From positions 1,116,001 through 1,180,000 of the forward strand of contig NZ_PREV01000027.1 of the NCBI RefSeq assembly GCF_002959965.1: a DNA stretch of 64,000 nucleotides, written 5' to 3'. The translations under genes were made by a program, and so were the position numbers. The notes beneath the pieces were generated by a model. That model saw nothing but the letters and a program-made list of their open reading frames with translations, was not told the DNA's origin and searched no databases. The DNA comes from Microbulbifer pacificus (lineage in GTDB: Bacteria > Pseudomonadota > Gammaproteobacteria > Pseudomonadales > Cellvibrionaceae). Shown here in pieces: positions 23,975 through 35,517 of the stretch (position 1 is the first letter of the stretch; each line of letters opens with the position of its first letter).

Positions 23975-25354
23975 TTACTGATACCAGCCCAAACTCTCGC
24001 GTAAAGTGACGACGCCGCCAATGATGGTCAGCGCCGGCGCCTCCACCTTGTGGGTCTCGGCCAGTTCAGGCAGCGTACTGATGGTACCGACAATCACCCT
24101 CTGCTCCCGGGTGGTGCCCTTTTCTACCAGCGCCGCCGGCGTATCCGCATCCATGCCATGGGCGATCAGCTTTTCAGAAATGGTGGGCAGACCGGTGAGG
24201 CCCATATAGAACACCAGGGTCTGGTTCTTGGTGATCAGTTCATTCCACGGCAGCACCAGATCCCCCTCTTTCAGATGGCCGGTGATAAAACGCACGGATT
24301 GCGCATGATCCCGGTGGGTCAGAGGAATCCCTGAATAGGCAGAGCAGCCGATGGCAGCGGTGATACCCGGCACCACCTGGAATGGCACACCGGCTTCCGC
24401 CAGCTTGTCGATCTCCTCGCCGCCGCGCCCGAACACAAACGGATCGCCACCCTTCAGGCGCAATACTTTCTTGCCCTCCTTTGCGAGATCCACCAGTAAC
24501 TGATTGATGTCATCCTGGGGCACCGAATGGAACTGCTTCATTTTGCCGACGTAGATACGCTCGGCATCGCGGCGTACCAGCTCCAGCACCTCCGTGGAAA
24601 CCAGTCTGTCGTAGAGCACCACATCCGCCTGCTGCATCAGACGCAGGGCGCGGAACGTCAGCAGATCCGGATCGCCGGGACCTCCTCCCACCAGATAGAC
24701 TTCGCCGCTCGGCGCAGGCTTATCCTGCCAGCGCTGCAATTCCTCGAGCACCGCCCGCTCCGCTTCCGCCTTGTGCCCCCGCTCCATTTGCCCCACCACC
24801 GGCCCGTTGAACACCCAGTGCCAGAAATCCTTGCGCTGGGCTTCAGGTAATGCCGCTTTGACCTTGTCGCGCAGACGGCCAGACAGTTCGGCGATCAGGC
24901 CGAGACCGGGCGAGAGAAGTGTTTCAATCTGGGCCCGCAGCATACGGGTGAGTACGGGGGCGGAACCGCCGCTGGAAATGCCGATGGCCACCGGGCCGCG
25001 CTCGACAATGGAGGGAAAGGTAAAGGTGCAGAGATCCGGGGAGTCCACCACATTCACCGGCAGGCGCCGGTTGCGGGCATCGATGGAGACCTGTGCATTG
25101 ACCTCGCTATCGGCAGTGGCGGCAACCACCATTTCAACACTGTCCAGAAGTTCACTGCGATAGCGGCCAACGATGTATTCACCACTGCTCGCCAGCACCA
25201 GCTGGCGCAGCTCGTCGGTAATTTCCGGAGCCACCACCAGCAGGCGGGCCTCCGCTTTGTTGAGCAAACGCGCTTTGCGCGTGGCGATGGAACCGCCCCC
25301 TACGATAAGACAGGGGCGGTTTTTCAAATCAAAAGCGAGAGGCAGGTAACGCAA
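23975..25354 (-). CDS. cysG: Siroheme synthase CysG
   Basis: 459 residues, the full bifunctional length. The N-terminal third ([23 protein letters not shown]-binding) is the precorrin-2 dehydrogenase/sirohydrochlorin ferrochelatase. The C-terminal part ([20 protein letters not shown], then [16 protein letters not shown] and [10 protein letters not shown]) is uroporphyrinogen-III C-methyltransferase. Together they turn uroporphyrinogen III into siroheme for sulfite and nitrite reductases. The start is a TTG at 25354, supported by alignment of the first residues ([10 protein letters not shown]) with other CysG proteins. It follows serS by 18 bp, as in Pseudomonas. Confidence 0.95.
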   Translation of the reverse strand: MRYLPLAFDLKNRPCLIVGGGSIATRKARLLNKAEARLLVVAPEITDELRQLVLASSGEYIVGRYRSELLDSVEMVVAATADSEVNAQVSIDARNRRLPVNVVDSPDLCTFTFPSIVERGPVAIGISSGGSAPVLTRMLRAQIETLLSPGLGLIAELSGRLRDKVKAALPEAQRKDFWHWVFNGPVVGQMERGHKAEAERAVLEELQRWQDKPAPSGEVYLVGGGPGDPDLLTFRALRLMQQADVVLYDRLVSTEVLELVRRDAERIYVGKMKQFHSVPQDDINQLLVDLAKEGKKVLRLKGGDPFVFGRGGEEIDKLAEAGVPFQVVPGITAAIGCSAYSGIPLTHRDHAQSVRFITGHLKEGDLVLPWNELITKNQTLVFYMGLTGLPTISEKLIAHGMDADTPAALVEKGTTREQRVIVGTISTLPELAETHKVEAPALTIIGGVVTLRESLGWYQ

Positions 25355-25372
25355 GGTCTTGTTCCATACTGC

Positions 25373-26665
<1,293 letters not shown>

Positions 26666-27040
26666 TTACAGATATTTCATTCCCAGCGAGATGGTGGCTG
26701 CGGTGGCTGCCAGGCACGCCAGGAGGCTGACCGCAACATAGGCCAGCGCCGTTAAAGGCTGGCCATTGTGCCACAACAGCACGGTTTCCAGCGAGAAGGT
26801 AGAAAAGGTGGTGAGCGCGCCGAACAGGCCAGTCATGATCAGCAGGCGCCACTCGTGGCCGAGCATGCCGCGCTCGACGATGGCCACGTAGGCGATGCCG
26901 ATCAGCAGTGAGCCAACCAGGTTGACGATAAACGTCCCGAGGGGAAGCCGGTTTTCAAACACAGGGAAGCTCCAGATAGCTACCAGGTGGCGAAGCAGCG
27001 CCCCGATGGCGCCCCCCAGCGCAATTGCGATCCACTGCAT
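26666..27040 (-). CDS. crcB: Fluoride exporter CrcB/Fluc
   Basis: 124 residues from the ATG at 27040, preceded by AAAGGAG; an upstream in-frame start would displace the first helix. Four membrane helices are visible (WIAIALGGAIGALLRHLVAI; GTFIVNLVGSLLIGIAYVAI; LLIMTGLFGALTTFSTFSLE; LAYVAVSLLACLAATAATIS). GTFIVNLVGS and GALTTFSTF are the family pore motifs. Dual-topology dimers expel fluoride. I looked for a fluoride riboswitch in the 131-bp gap after rarA and saw none. It lies in the rarA-crcB-serS run. Confidence 0.93.
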   Translation of the reverse strand: MQWIAIALGGAIGALLRHLVAIWSFPVFENRLPLGTFIVNLVGSLLIGIAYVAIVERGMLGHEWRLLIMTGLFGALTTFSTFSLETVLLWHNGQPLTALAYVAVSLLACLAATAATISLGMKYL

Positions 27041-27171
27041 GGGATGCTCCTTTATTACTTTTCCCACTATTGTGTGTCCCGCGCACGGGCTTTCCCGGCG
27101 CCGGCGAGCGGTGATTCTAGCGTCTTTTATTTGGGTGACGATATTTTGCCCGCGAACGCCGGTTTACATCC

Positions 27172-28536
27172 TTAGCGCTTTTTCGGGTCCGCTGCGGGCG
27201 CTGCTGTATAGCGTTGAAAAGGGCTCGCCGCATTCAGCGCCCGCAGGCGCTGCAGTTTTTCCTCGATTTTGAGCTCCAGACCACGATTGACCGGATGGTA
27301 GTAACGGCGTCCGGCAATGGCCTCCGGGAAATAGTTTTCCCCCGCCGCAAACGCGTCGGGCTCGTCGTGGGCGTAACGGTATTCCGCACCGTGTGCCATC
27401 TCTTTCGCGAGCTTGGTGGGCGCGTTGCGCAGATGGATCGGCACTTCATAACTGGGCTCGCGGCGAATATCCGCAAGCACCCGTTTGTAGGCGCTGTACA
27501 CCGCGTTACTTTTGGCCGCGATTGCGAGATAAACCACCGCCAGGGCGATCGCCAACTCCCCTTCCGGGCTGCCCAGGCGCTCCTGCACATCCCAGGCGTT
27601 CAGTGCAATTTCCAGCGCGCGAGGGTCTGCATTGCCAATGTCCTCGCTGGCCATACGCACCACACGGCGGGCCACATACAGCGGGTCGCAGCCACCATCG
27701 ATCATACGCGCAAACCAGTAGAGCGCCGCATCCGGATCTGAACCGCGGACGGACTTGTGCAGCGCGGAAATCTGGTCGTAAAAGTAGTCGCCCCCTTTGT
27801 CGAAGCGCCGTACATCGGCGGCCAGTACTTCAGCGAGAACGTCGTCGTCGACAATCTGACGCCCACCCTCCTCCCGGGACAGATCGCAGGCGATCTCCAG
27901 GAGATTGAGCGCACTGCGGGCGTCGCCATCGGCACTCAGCGTGATGCGCTCAAGCACCTCTGGTGTCATCTGGATATTGCGTGCGCGCAGCTCTTCATCT
28001 TCCGTCAGCGCCCGCTGCAGAAGACCAGCCAGCTCTTCCTGTCCCAGACTGCGCAACAGGTAAACCCGGCAGCGGGACAGAAGGGCGTTATTCAGCTCGA
28101 ATGAGGGGTTTTCCGTGGTGGCACCCACGAATGTCACCGTGCCCTCTTCCACGTAAGGCAGGAAGGCATCCTGCTGCGCCTTGTTAAAGCGGTGGACCTC
28201 GTCGACAAACAGGATGGTGCCGCGCCCAAATTGCGCCGCGTGCTGCTCCGCCTCAGCTACCGCCTGACGGATTTCCTTTACACCTGCCAGTACTGCAGAA
28301 AGCGTGGCAAAGCGAACGTCGCACTCCTGCGCGAGCAACCGTGCAAAGGTGGTTTTGCCTACGCCGGGTGGTCCCCACAACACCATGGAATGCAGCTGGC
28401 CGCGCTCCACCGCCTCGCGTAGCGGTTTACCGGGACCCAATAAATGCGTCTGGCCCACATAGTGGGCCAGAGAGTGCGGTCGCATACGCGCGGCCAGAGG
28501 CTGGTGCCTGGGTGGCGCCTGGAAAAGATCATTCAT
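27172..28536 (-). CDS. rarA: Replication-associated recombination protein RarA/MgsA
   Basis: 454 residues from the ATG at 28536. AAA+ ATPase related to clamp-loader subunits: Walker A GPPGVGKTTFAR, Walker B ILFVDEVHRF, sensor 1 VGATTENPSF, then the C-terminal tetramerisation domain (LRNAPTKLAKEM, YFPEAIAGRRYYHPVNRGLE). It acts at stalled replication forks with SSB. The ATG overlaps the lolA stop by 8 bases (ATGAATGA), which points to translational coupling. The order lolA-rarA-crcB-serS is conserved in related bacteria. Confidence 0.95.
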   Translation of the reverse strand: MNDLFQAPPRHQPLAARMRPHSLAHYVGQTHLLGPGKPLREAVERGQLHSMVLWGPPGVGKTTFARLLAQECDVRFATLSAVLAGVKEIRQAVAEAEQHAAQFGRGTILFVDEVHRFNKAQQDAFLPYVEEGTVTFVGATTENPSFELNNALLSRCRVYLLRSLGQEELAGLLQRALTEDEELRARNIQMTPEVLERITLSADGDARSALNLLEIACDLSREEGGRQIVDDDVLAEVLAADVRRFDKGGDYFYDQISALHKSVRGSDPDAALYWFARMIDGGCDPLYVARRVVRMASEDIGNADPRALEIALNAWDVQERLGSPEGELAIALAVVYLAIAAKSNAVYSAYKRVLADIRREPSYEVPIHLRNAPTKLAKEMAHGAEYRYAHDEPDAFAAGENYFPEAIAGRRYYHPVNRGLELKIEEKLQRLRALNAASPFQRYTAAPAADPKKR

Positions 28537-29146
28537 CGCGGATGATGTCGGTACCCTTGGGTGGTTTGAAATTGAACAGCGCGGAAGACAGCTTTGGATT
28601 GGCCTGCATACCATTGAATTGGATGTCGGTGGTCTGGCCCATGCCGTCACGTACGGTCATGGCCGACGGCAGCCCCCTGTTGTCAAAGCGGATCACCATA
28701 GACTTGAACGGCGCGGAGGCGTTCTTCGGCGTCAGGTAATAGGCCCCCTTCTTGTTCTCCACACTGAAGGATCCGCGGATGTCCTCCACCTTGCCTCCGA
28801 GCAGCAATGCCGGGGTGGCCTTCATGCGATTGTCCACCGGACGCACGGTGACCTGCTCGAGATCCGGGTCGTACAGCCACAGCTTCTCGTTGTTGGTCAC
28901 CAGCAATTGGGAAAAGGGCTCGCCAGTCTGCCAGCGCAGCTTGCCGGGGCGCTGCACGGAGAAATTGCCACTGCTCTTCTGCAGGGTTTTGCCTTTCTGG
29001 TCCTTCAGGGTCTGGCGGAATCCGCCGGAGATGGAGCCCAGGGGCTGCAGCAGACGGCTCAGTTCCTCACTGGCGTCGGCGCTCGCACCAGCTGTGCCGA
29101 AGCTGAACCCCAGTGCGATAAGGAGAATGCAAAATGTGCGTTTCAT
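28529..29146 (-). CDS. lolA: Outer-membrane lipoprotein carrier LolA
   Basis: 205 residues with a cleavable signal peptide (FCILLIALGFSFGTAGASAD). The mature part has the half-barrel pattern of LolA: GSISGGFRQTLKDQKGKTLQ, then SGNFSVQRPGKLRWQTGEPF and KLWLYDPDLEQVTVRP. LolA takes lipoproteins from the LolCDE transporter and carries them across the periplasm to LolB. It starts 145 bp after ftsK on the same strand and overlaps rarA at its end. Confidence 0.95.
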   Translation of the reverse strand: MKRTFCILLIALGFSFGTAGASADASEELSRLLQPLGSISGGFRQTLKDQKGKTLQKSSGNFSVQRPGKLRWQTGEPFSQLLVTNNEKLWLYDPDLEQVTVRPVDNRMKATPALLLGGKVEDIRGSFSVENKKGAYYLTPKNASAPFKSMVIRFDNRGLPSAMTVRDGMGQTTDIQFNGMQANPKLSSALFNFKPPKGTDIIRDE

Positions 29147-29291
29147 AAGTGCCTTCCAGATTTGCTGATCCAGTCCCTAAAGCCTAGTCGGCGACAAGTG
29201 AACCCGGACTGAACCACGGAAAATCTACTGCGCGTGCGCCTGGCGCCACCATCAGCCACCCGCTACGATTTTCTTGAAAATCGAGTGGCGA

Positions 29292-31613
29292 TCAGGGCGC
29301 CGGCACCAGTACTTCGCGGTTGCCGTTGGGTTGCTGGGCGGAGACCACTCCGGCCGCCTCCATCGCCTCAATCATGCGCGCGGCGCGATTGTAGCCGATG
29401 CGCAGCTGGCGCTGCACGGAAGAAATGGACGCCTTGCGGGATTTGGCCACAAACGCGACCGCCTCGTCATAAAGCGCATCCGCTTCCGGGTCATCCTCAC
29501 CGCCTTCCGTTGCCATCCCCGGTACCGGAATACTGTTGTTGGAGTCATCCACGATACCGTCGATGTATTCCGGCGCGCTACGGCGGCACCAGTCCGCGAC
29601 AACCTGGTGCACTTCATGGTCATCCACGAAGGCACCGTGCACCCTTATGGGGAGCGCCGTACCCGGCGGCAGATATAGCATGTCGCCGTGCCCGAGCAGC
29701 TGCTCGGCACCGCCCTGGTCCAGAATGGTGCGCGAATCAATTTTGGAGGAAACCTGGAACGCCATACGTGTGGGCACGTTGGCCTTGATCAGGCCGGTAA
29801 TTACATCCACGGACGGGCGCTGGGTAGCCAATAGCAGGTGGATGCCCGCGGCACGCGCCTTCTGCGCGATACGGGCGATCAACTGCTCCACCTTCTTGCC
29901 GACAATCATCATCATGTCGGCAAATTCATCGATCACCACAACGATGGCAGGCAGAGGCTTCAGATGCGGCGCGGTCTGCTCCGCCTCCGGCACACTGGAC
30001 ATGGGGTCCGGCTGCCAGGTTGGGTCGACCAGTGGTTCGCCGGCGGCATTGGCTTCCTTAACCTTGCGGTTGAAGCCCGCCAGGTTGCGCACTCCCATCG
30101 CCGCCATCAACTTGTAGCGGCGCTCCATCTCCCCAACACACCAGCGCAGGCCATTGGCCGCATCGTTCATATCAGTGATGACCGGGGTGAGCAGATGGGG
30201 AATTCCCTCGTACACCGAGAGCTCGAGCATTTTCGGGTCCACCAGAATCAGACGGACCTCATCCGGGGTGGATTTGTACAGCAGGCTCAGCAGCATCACA
30301 TTGATGCCTACGGATTTGCCGGAGCCGGTGGTACCGGCCACCAGCAGGTGGGGCATCTTGGCCAGATCCGCTACCACCGGCTGTCCGGCAATATCGTGCC
30401 CCAACGCCAGCGTCAGCGCGGAGCCGGCTTTTTCGTAGGCCTCTGAACCGAGGACTTCGGACAGGCGCACCATCTGCCGGTTTTCATTGGGGATCTCGAT
30501 GCCCACCACCGATTTACCCGGAATCACCTCCACGACACGCACACTGATCACTGCCAGGGAGCGCGCCAGGTCTTTGGCAAGATTGGTGATGCGGCTGACC
30601 TTTACGCCTGCCGCTGGCTGGATCTCAAAGCGGGTTACCACCGGCCCCGGCAGCACGGAAACCACCTCCGCCACCACGCCGAAGTCTTTCAGCTTCAGCT
30701 CCAGTAAGCGCGAAAGCGCCTCCAGCGCCTCGCGGCTGAAGCCGGCCTTTTTATTCGTCTCGGGGGCATCTAGCAGGGACAGAGGCGGCAGCTCGCCGGT
30801 CACCGGTCCCTTGAACAGCTCCCCCTGCTTCTCCTTTACTGCCCGTGGGCTCTGTTTGGGCGGAGGCGCCACAGGTGCGATCTGGGGTGGTTGTCGCTTG
30901 GCGGTGCGTTGTTTCTCTTCCTCAAAAACCGCCTTGCGTACCAGCACGGCTTCTCGCGCTACCCGCTGCTCTTCGCGGTCTTTGCGCGCGCGCGCCATCC
31001 GCTGGCCGAGCCAGCTGAAAACAAACAGCACACTGCGACCAATGTCCTCGAACAGTTTCAGCCAGGACATCCCGGTGAACACCGTCACCCCGATGGCAAA
31101 CATAGCCAGTAACAGAATGGTGGCCCCAACATAGCCAAGCCCGGTTTCCATAAAATCGGATATCGCGGCTCCAACAATCCCACCATTGGAAAACGGTAGT
31201 GGCTGATCGGACTGGGTAAAACAGAGAGTGGCTAGCGCAGCGCCGGCCACCAGTAGCAACAGCAAGCCGCCAACCCGCAACGCAAAAAGAGGGCCGTGGA
31301 AACGGGCGTTCTTATCCCGCAGGATCCGGTAGGCCCGCCATCCGATTAGAATCGGGAACAGATACGCCATCCACCCAAGCAGCGACAGGCATACATCTGC
31401 GAGCCAGGCGCCGGTTGGCCCGATGGCATTGTCGATATTTCCTCCATTGCCGGTGTGGGACCAGCCCGGATCCTGCGGGCTGTAACTCAGTAGGCTGATT
31501 CCCACAAGCAGCGCACCCGCGAGCAGTGTTATCAGCGCCCCCTCCCGCAGGATACGCGCTACCAGTGTTTCGGGAATGGCTGCACCGGATTCTGTTTCGC
31601 TTTCAGCCTTCAA
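29292..31613 (-). CDS. ftsK: DNA translocase FtsK
   Basis: 773 residues, typical of the compact FtsK of pseudomonads. Four N-terminal membrane helices lie between residues about 27 and 190, followed by a short charged linker with [20 protein letters not shown]. The motor has Walker [13 protein letters not shown], Walker [13 protein letters not shown] and [17 protein letters not shown]-terminal gamma winged helix ([20 protein letters not shown]) reads KOPS polarity and activates XerD. It couples chromosome segregation to septation. The start is a TTG with GAGGTAAG upstream. The gene-free 700 bp upstream is described separately. Confidence 0.96.
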   Translation of the reverse strand: MKAESETESGAAIPETLVARILREGALITLLAGALLVGISLLSYSPQDPGWSHTGNGGNIDNAIGPTGAWLADVCLSLLGWMAYLFPILIGWRAYRILRDKNARFHGPLFALRVGGLLLLLVAGAALATLCFTQSDQPLPFSNGGIVGAAISDFMETGLGYVGATILLLAMFAIGVTVFTGMSWLKLFEDIGRSVLFVFSWLGQRMARARKDREEQRVAREAVLVRKAVFEEEKQRTAKRQPPQIAPVAPPPKQSPRAVKEKQGELFKGPVTGELPPLSLLDAPETNKKAGFSREALEALSRLLELKLKDFGVVAEVVSVLPGPVVTRFEIQPAAGVKVSRITNLAKDLARSLAVISVRVVEVIPGKSVVGIEIPNENRQMVRLSEVLGSEAYEKAGSALTLALGHDIAGQPVVADLAKMPHLLVAGTTGSGKSVGINVMLLSLLYKSTPDEVRLILVDPKMLELSVYEGIPHLLTPVITDMNDAANGLRWCVGEMERRYKLMAAMGVRNLAGFNRKVKEANAAGEPLVDPTWQPDPMSSVPEAEQTAPHLKPLPAIVVVIDEFADMMMIVGKKVEQLIARIAQKARAAGIHLLLATQRPSVDVITGLIKANVPTRMAFQVSSKIDSRTILDQGGAEQLLGHGDMLYLPPGTALPIRVHGAFVDDHEVHQVVADWCRRSAPEYIDGIVDDSNNSIPVPGMATEGGEDDPEADALYDEAVAFVAKSRKASISSVQRQLRIGYNRAARMIEAMEAAGVVSAQQPNGNREVLVPAP

Positions 31614-31976
31614 TGGCTTACCTCGACGTCTATTTTATGAGCGAGTGCCAAATGACCCGCCTTTATTCAGGGTAAAGCGGCGCGACTGGCGCCAGGTACC
31701 GGGAGTTTACTGCGGTCTCGCCACAAGTGCGTCGACACAGCAGCAGTTTTTTGGTTTCCAGCCGATGAGTTGGTCCCGGTTCGATTACCGCTCTGTGTAC
31801 TACAGCCTCTGCCCGATTGCTACCGCATGCAAAGATGACAAGTTACTTTAGGTTATTAAATTTTTATATATATCAAATGGTTATGATTGTTTATTGATGT
31901 ACTCTTAATGTTCTTTTGAGGATTCATGCGCCATGTCTTATCTATGTTCAGGTCTATGTTCAGACGGCACAGAAAC

Positions 31977-32015
31977 GCCATCAGGCCATCAGGCCATCAG
32001 GCCATCAGGCCATCA
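31977..32015. repeat. Tandem repeat, 8-bp unit, 4.9 copies
   Basis: The unit GCCATCAG is repeated exactly four times and then continues as GCCATCA. The unit length is not a multiple of three, so copy changes would shift any frame that crosses it. It lies about 300 bp before trxB and 360 bp before ftsK. Confidence 0.9.
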
Positions 32016-32236
32016 TTTGAACAGTCTATAAAGGTCCGCAATCATATAAATAAGGCCAAACTATTTGGTTCGCCGAGTCGCCTCACCTATCATTGCCGAC
32101 AATTTTTGCCGGTCGCTGGTGATGCAGTAGCCTGTCGCGTGCGTATCTTGTTTTTATCAAGAATGGCTCGATATTGGTGAATGGGGCGAGGCCAACTTGG
32201 CAGGTCGAGTTGCTTCCATCACTGCCGATATCGCAA

Positions 32237-32250
32237 CCCGCGATCGCGGG
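32237..32250. promoter_or_regulatory. 14-bp perfect palindrome upstream of trxB
   Basis: CCCGCGATCGCGGG lies 65 bp before the trxB ATG. There is no T run, so a terminator is unlikely. It may be an operator or a site recognised for its GCGATCGC core. Confidence 0.4.
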
Positions 32251-32296
32251 ACGGGCGCTGGCACCAGTGACACCACGAATAAATTTCCAACCTTGA

Positions 32297-33256
<960 letters not shown>

Positions 33257-33276
33257 GAGGCGTAACGGGCTTCGGA

Positions 33277-33300
33277 GGGCGGCCTCAGGCCGCCCTTTTT
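33277..33300 (+). terminator. Intrinsic terminator after trxB
   Basis: GGGCGGCC (33277-33284), loop TCA, GGCCGCCC (33288-33295), then five T. Confidence 0.9.
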
Positions 33301-33371
33301 GTCTATGGCGCCCCTTCTGGGGCATACCTTCTGGCGTATAGTTGCGAAGAGCCATTACACAGGGAGTCTCC

Positions 33372-34103
33372 GTGAGCCAGGCCGCCAACAGCATTACCCT
33401 GCTCGATCCGGATCTGATCGACTTTCCGGATACGGCCAACGCGCTCAAAGATCCCGACGGCCTTCTCGCGGTTGGTGGCGACCTGACTCCCGAGTGGCTG
33501 CTTGCCGCCTATCGCCGCGGTATTTTTCCCTGGTTCTCAGACGACCAGCCCATTCTCTGGTGGTCACCTTCTCCACGCTGTATCGTCCGCCCACAGGCAC
33601 TGAGCTTGAGCCGTAGTCTGCGCAAGGTAATTCGCCAGGGACGCTACCAGGTAACGTTCGACCGCGCTTTCGAGGCAGTCATGGAAGGCTGCGCCGCGCC
33701 GCGCGCCAACCAGCCCGGTACCTGGATCACCGCTGACATGTGTGATGCCTACACGACCATGCATCGGCTTGGCCACGCGCACTCGGTGGAAACATGGCTC
33801 GACGGGAAGCTGGTAGGCGGGTTATACGGACTTGCCGTCGGTCGAATGTTTTATGGCGAATCCATGTTCCACCGGGCTACGGATGCCTCCAAAGTGGCCT
33901 TTGCGCACCTGGTGCGGCAACTGGCCGTTTGGGGCTGTGAACTGATCGACTGCCAGGTCAGTAACCCCCACTTGCTGAGTCTCGGCGCGGAAGAAATCTC
34001 CAGGACAGAGTTTGAAGAGGCTCTCAGGGTTGAAATCGAGAAACCCGGCTTCCCCGAACCCTGGCCGCCGACCCCCTCGCCAGGATTGTTTGACGGCACA
34101 TGA
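33372..34103 (+). CDS. aat: Leucyl/phenylalanyl-tRNA--protein transferase Aat
   Basis: 243 residues from the GTG at 33372, with GGAG 5 bases upstream; this matches the family start better than an upstream in-frame start. Family signatures are GLLAVGGDLTPEWLLAAYRR, GIFPWFSDDQPILWWSPSPR, GTWITADMCDAY and FYGESMFHRATDASKVAF. The enzyme adds Leu or Phe to proteins with N-terminal Lys or Arg, marking them for ClpS-ClpAP. It precedes bpt, which adds Leu to acidic N termini, so both bacterial N-degron ligases are adjacent, with clpA and clpS 1.5-4 kb further on. Confidence 0.96.
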   Translation: MSQAANSITLLDPDLIDFPDTANALKDPDGLLAVGGDLTPEWLLAAYRRGIFPWFSDDQPILWWSPSPRCIVRPQALSLSRSLRKVIRQGRYQVTFDRAFEAVMEGCAAPRANQPGTWITADMCDAYTTMHRLGHAHSVETWLDGKLVGGLYGLAVGRMFYGESMFHRATDASKVAFAHLVRQLAVWGCELIDCQVSNPHLLSLGAEEISRTEFEEALRVEIEKPGFPEPWPPTPSPGLFDGT

Positions 34104-34293
34104 TCAAACGGTGATTACCTTTTCCCTGGCGGTTTGTGTTTTCTGTGACGGCAAATTACCCTCGGGTCTGAACAAGCTTTAGAAGCGGTAGGCCGGTGTG
34201 CACTGCTTCCAGGCTAATCCATACCCAGGTACACAAGGAGCGACCAGTGGGCTTTGTGCGCGGCCAGACCCGAATACAGGAACCCCGCAGGAA

Positions 34294-35025
34294 ATGAGTC
34301 AGTATTCCCAGCTGGACTCTGTGCGCCTGCTCGCCACCCTCCCCCACCGCTGTGGCTACCTGGATGACCGTGAAGCCACGACGGTGTTTGTCGACCCACA
34401 GACACCCATAGATCAACGCCTTTACAGCCAGCTTTCCGAGTTGGGTTTTCGTCGTAGCGGCAACTATCTCTATCGTCCCCAGTGCACGAGCTGCCAGGCA
34501 TGTATCCCCGCAAGGGTGCCGGTTGAGTTGTTTGTCCCCAACCGTACTCAGCGCCGTTGCTGGCGGCGCAATCGGGACCTGGATGTGTTCCACCGCCATG
34601 ACATTGACACTGAGGAGCACTACACCCTGTATGCGCGGTACATCGAAGAGCGCCATGCCGACGGTGAAATGTATCCCCCTTCAAAAGATCAGTTTCGCAG
34701 CTTTCTCAACAACGCCTGGGGTACCACCCGCTACCTGGAATTCCGCGCGCGCGGGAAACTGCTGGCCACGGCAGTTACCGATGTGCTGGGCGGTGGGGTC
34801 TCCGCCATCTACACTTTTTACGATCCCGCTGAGGTTAAACGCGGCCTCGGCAGCTATTCAATTCTGTACCAGATTGAATGGGCTCGCCGCCTGGGCTTGC
34901 CCAGCCTCTATCTCGGCTATTGGATAGCCGAGTGCCAGAAAATGGCCTACAAAAGGCAATTCCAACCGCTGGAGATCCTCCAGGGGGGGCGCTGGACCTT
35001 GCAGTCAGGCGGTTCCGGCCCCTGA
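34294..35025 (+). CDS. bpt: Aspartate/glutamate leucyltransferase Bpt
   Basis: 243 residues from the ATG at 34294 (AGGA 2-5 bases upstream). It shares the ATE fold: PHRCGYLDDREATTVFVDPQ, FRRSGNYLYRPQC, then CTSCQACIPARVPVELF with a Cys cluster (C-x2-C-x2-C), HADGEMYPPSKDQF and YTFYDPAEVKRGLGSYS. Bacterial Bpt transfers Leu from Leu-tRNA to N-terminal Asp or Glu, in contrast to eukaryotic arginyl transferases. It lies between aat and infA in the same order as in Pseudomonas. Confidence 0.95.
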   Translation: MSQYSQLDSVRLLATLPHRCGYLDDREATTVFVDPQTPIDQRLYSQLSELGFRRSGNYLYRPQCTSCQACIPARVPVELFVPNRTQRRCWRRNRDLDVFHRHDIDTEEHYTLYARYIEERHADGEMYPPSKDQFRSFLNNAWGTTRYLEFRARGKLLATAVTDVLGGGVSAIYTFYDPAEVKRGLGSYSILYQIEWARRLGLPSLYLGYWIAECQKMAYKRQFQPLEILQGGRWTLQSGGSGP

Positions 35026-35196
35026 AACCCGATTTCTCCGCGTTCGTTTTCCCTTTTCCGTCGACCTCGTGGTTTCACTTGGCCTGCTGCCACTTTTCGT
35101 GCAAAATGCACGCCCGTCGTACCGCCGGGCTCCACTTTGCGAGCCATAATCAACAGGCGGAATAGCAAGTACACATTAATCAAAGGTTCCTGCCGT

Positions 35197-35415
35197 ATGG
35201 CAAAAGACGATTACATTGAAATGGAAGGCGAGGTGATCGACACCCTTCCCAACACCACATTTCGAGTAAAACTGGAAAATGGACATGTGGTAATCGCACA
35301 CATTTCCGGCAAGATGCGCAAAAACTACATCCGTATCCTGACTGGAGACAAGGTCAAGGTAGAGCTCACACCCTACGACCTGAGTAAAGGCCGCATCACC
35401 TATCGCGCCCGCTGA
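35197..35415 (+). CDS. infA: Translation initiation factor IF-1
   Basis: 72 residues, exact family length, from the ATG at 35197. The single OB-fold reads [20 protein letters not shown], then [20 protein letters not shown] and GRITYRAR at the end. IF-1 occupies the ribosomal A site during initiation. It is monocistronic here, ended by a bidirectional terminator facing clpA. The 171-bp leader after bpt has a CATAAT -10-like box (35142-35147) but no clear -35. Confidence 0.97.
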   Translation: MAKDDYIEMEGEVIDTLPNTTFRVKLENGHVVIAHISGKMRKNYIRILTGDKVKVELTPYDLSKGRITYRAR

Positions 35416-35462
35416 ATACTGATCCGGTTTGCGCCGAAACTAGCGAAGCGCAGTTACCCGGA

Positions 35463-35499
35463 CACTAAAAAAGCCACCTTGACGGTGGCTTTTTTAGTG
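35463..35499. terminator. Bidirectional terminator between infA and clpA
   Basis: A perfect 16-bp stem (35463-35478 with 35484-35499) with a 5-base loop. A6 on the left and T6 on the right lie inside the stem, so it works for both convergent genes. Confidence 0.93.
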
Positions 35500-35517
35500 G
35501 CGTCGAATCCGCTGTGG

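Noticed and set aside
27041..27171. Fluoride riboswitch upstream of crcB
   Set aside because: The gap between rarA and crcB lacks the conserved loop sequences of the crcB motif, and crcB is inside an operon.
31977..32015. CRISPR array
   Set aside because: The repeats are contiguous 8-bp units with no spacers and no cas genes nearby.
31926..32180. 84-codon plus-strand gene in the ftsK-trxB gap
   Set aside because: It has a weak start context, crosses the tandem repeat and gives a basic low-complexity product without resemblance to a protein.
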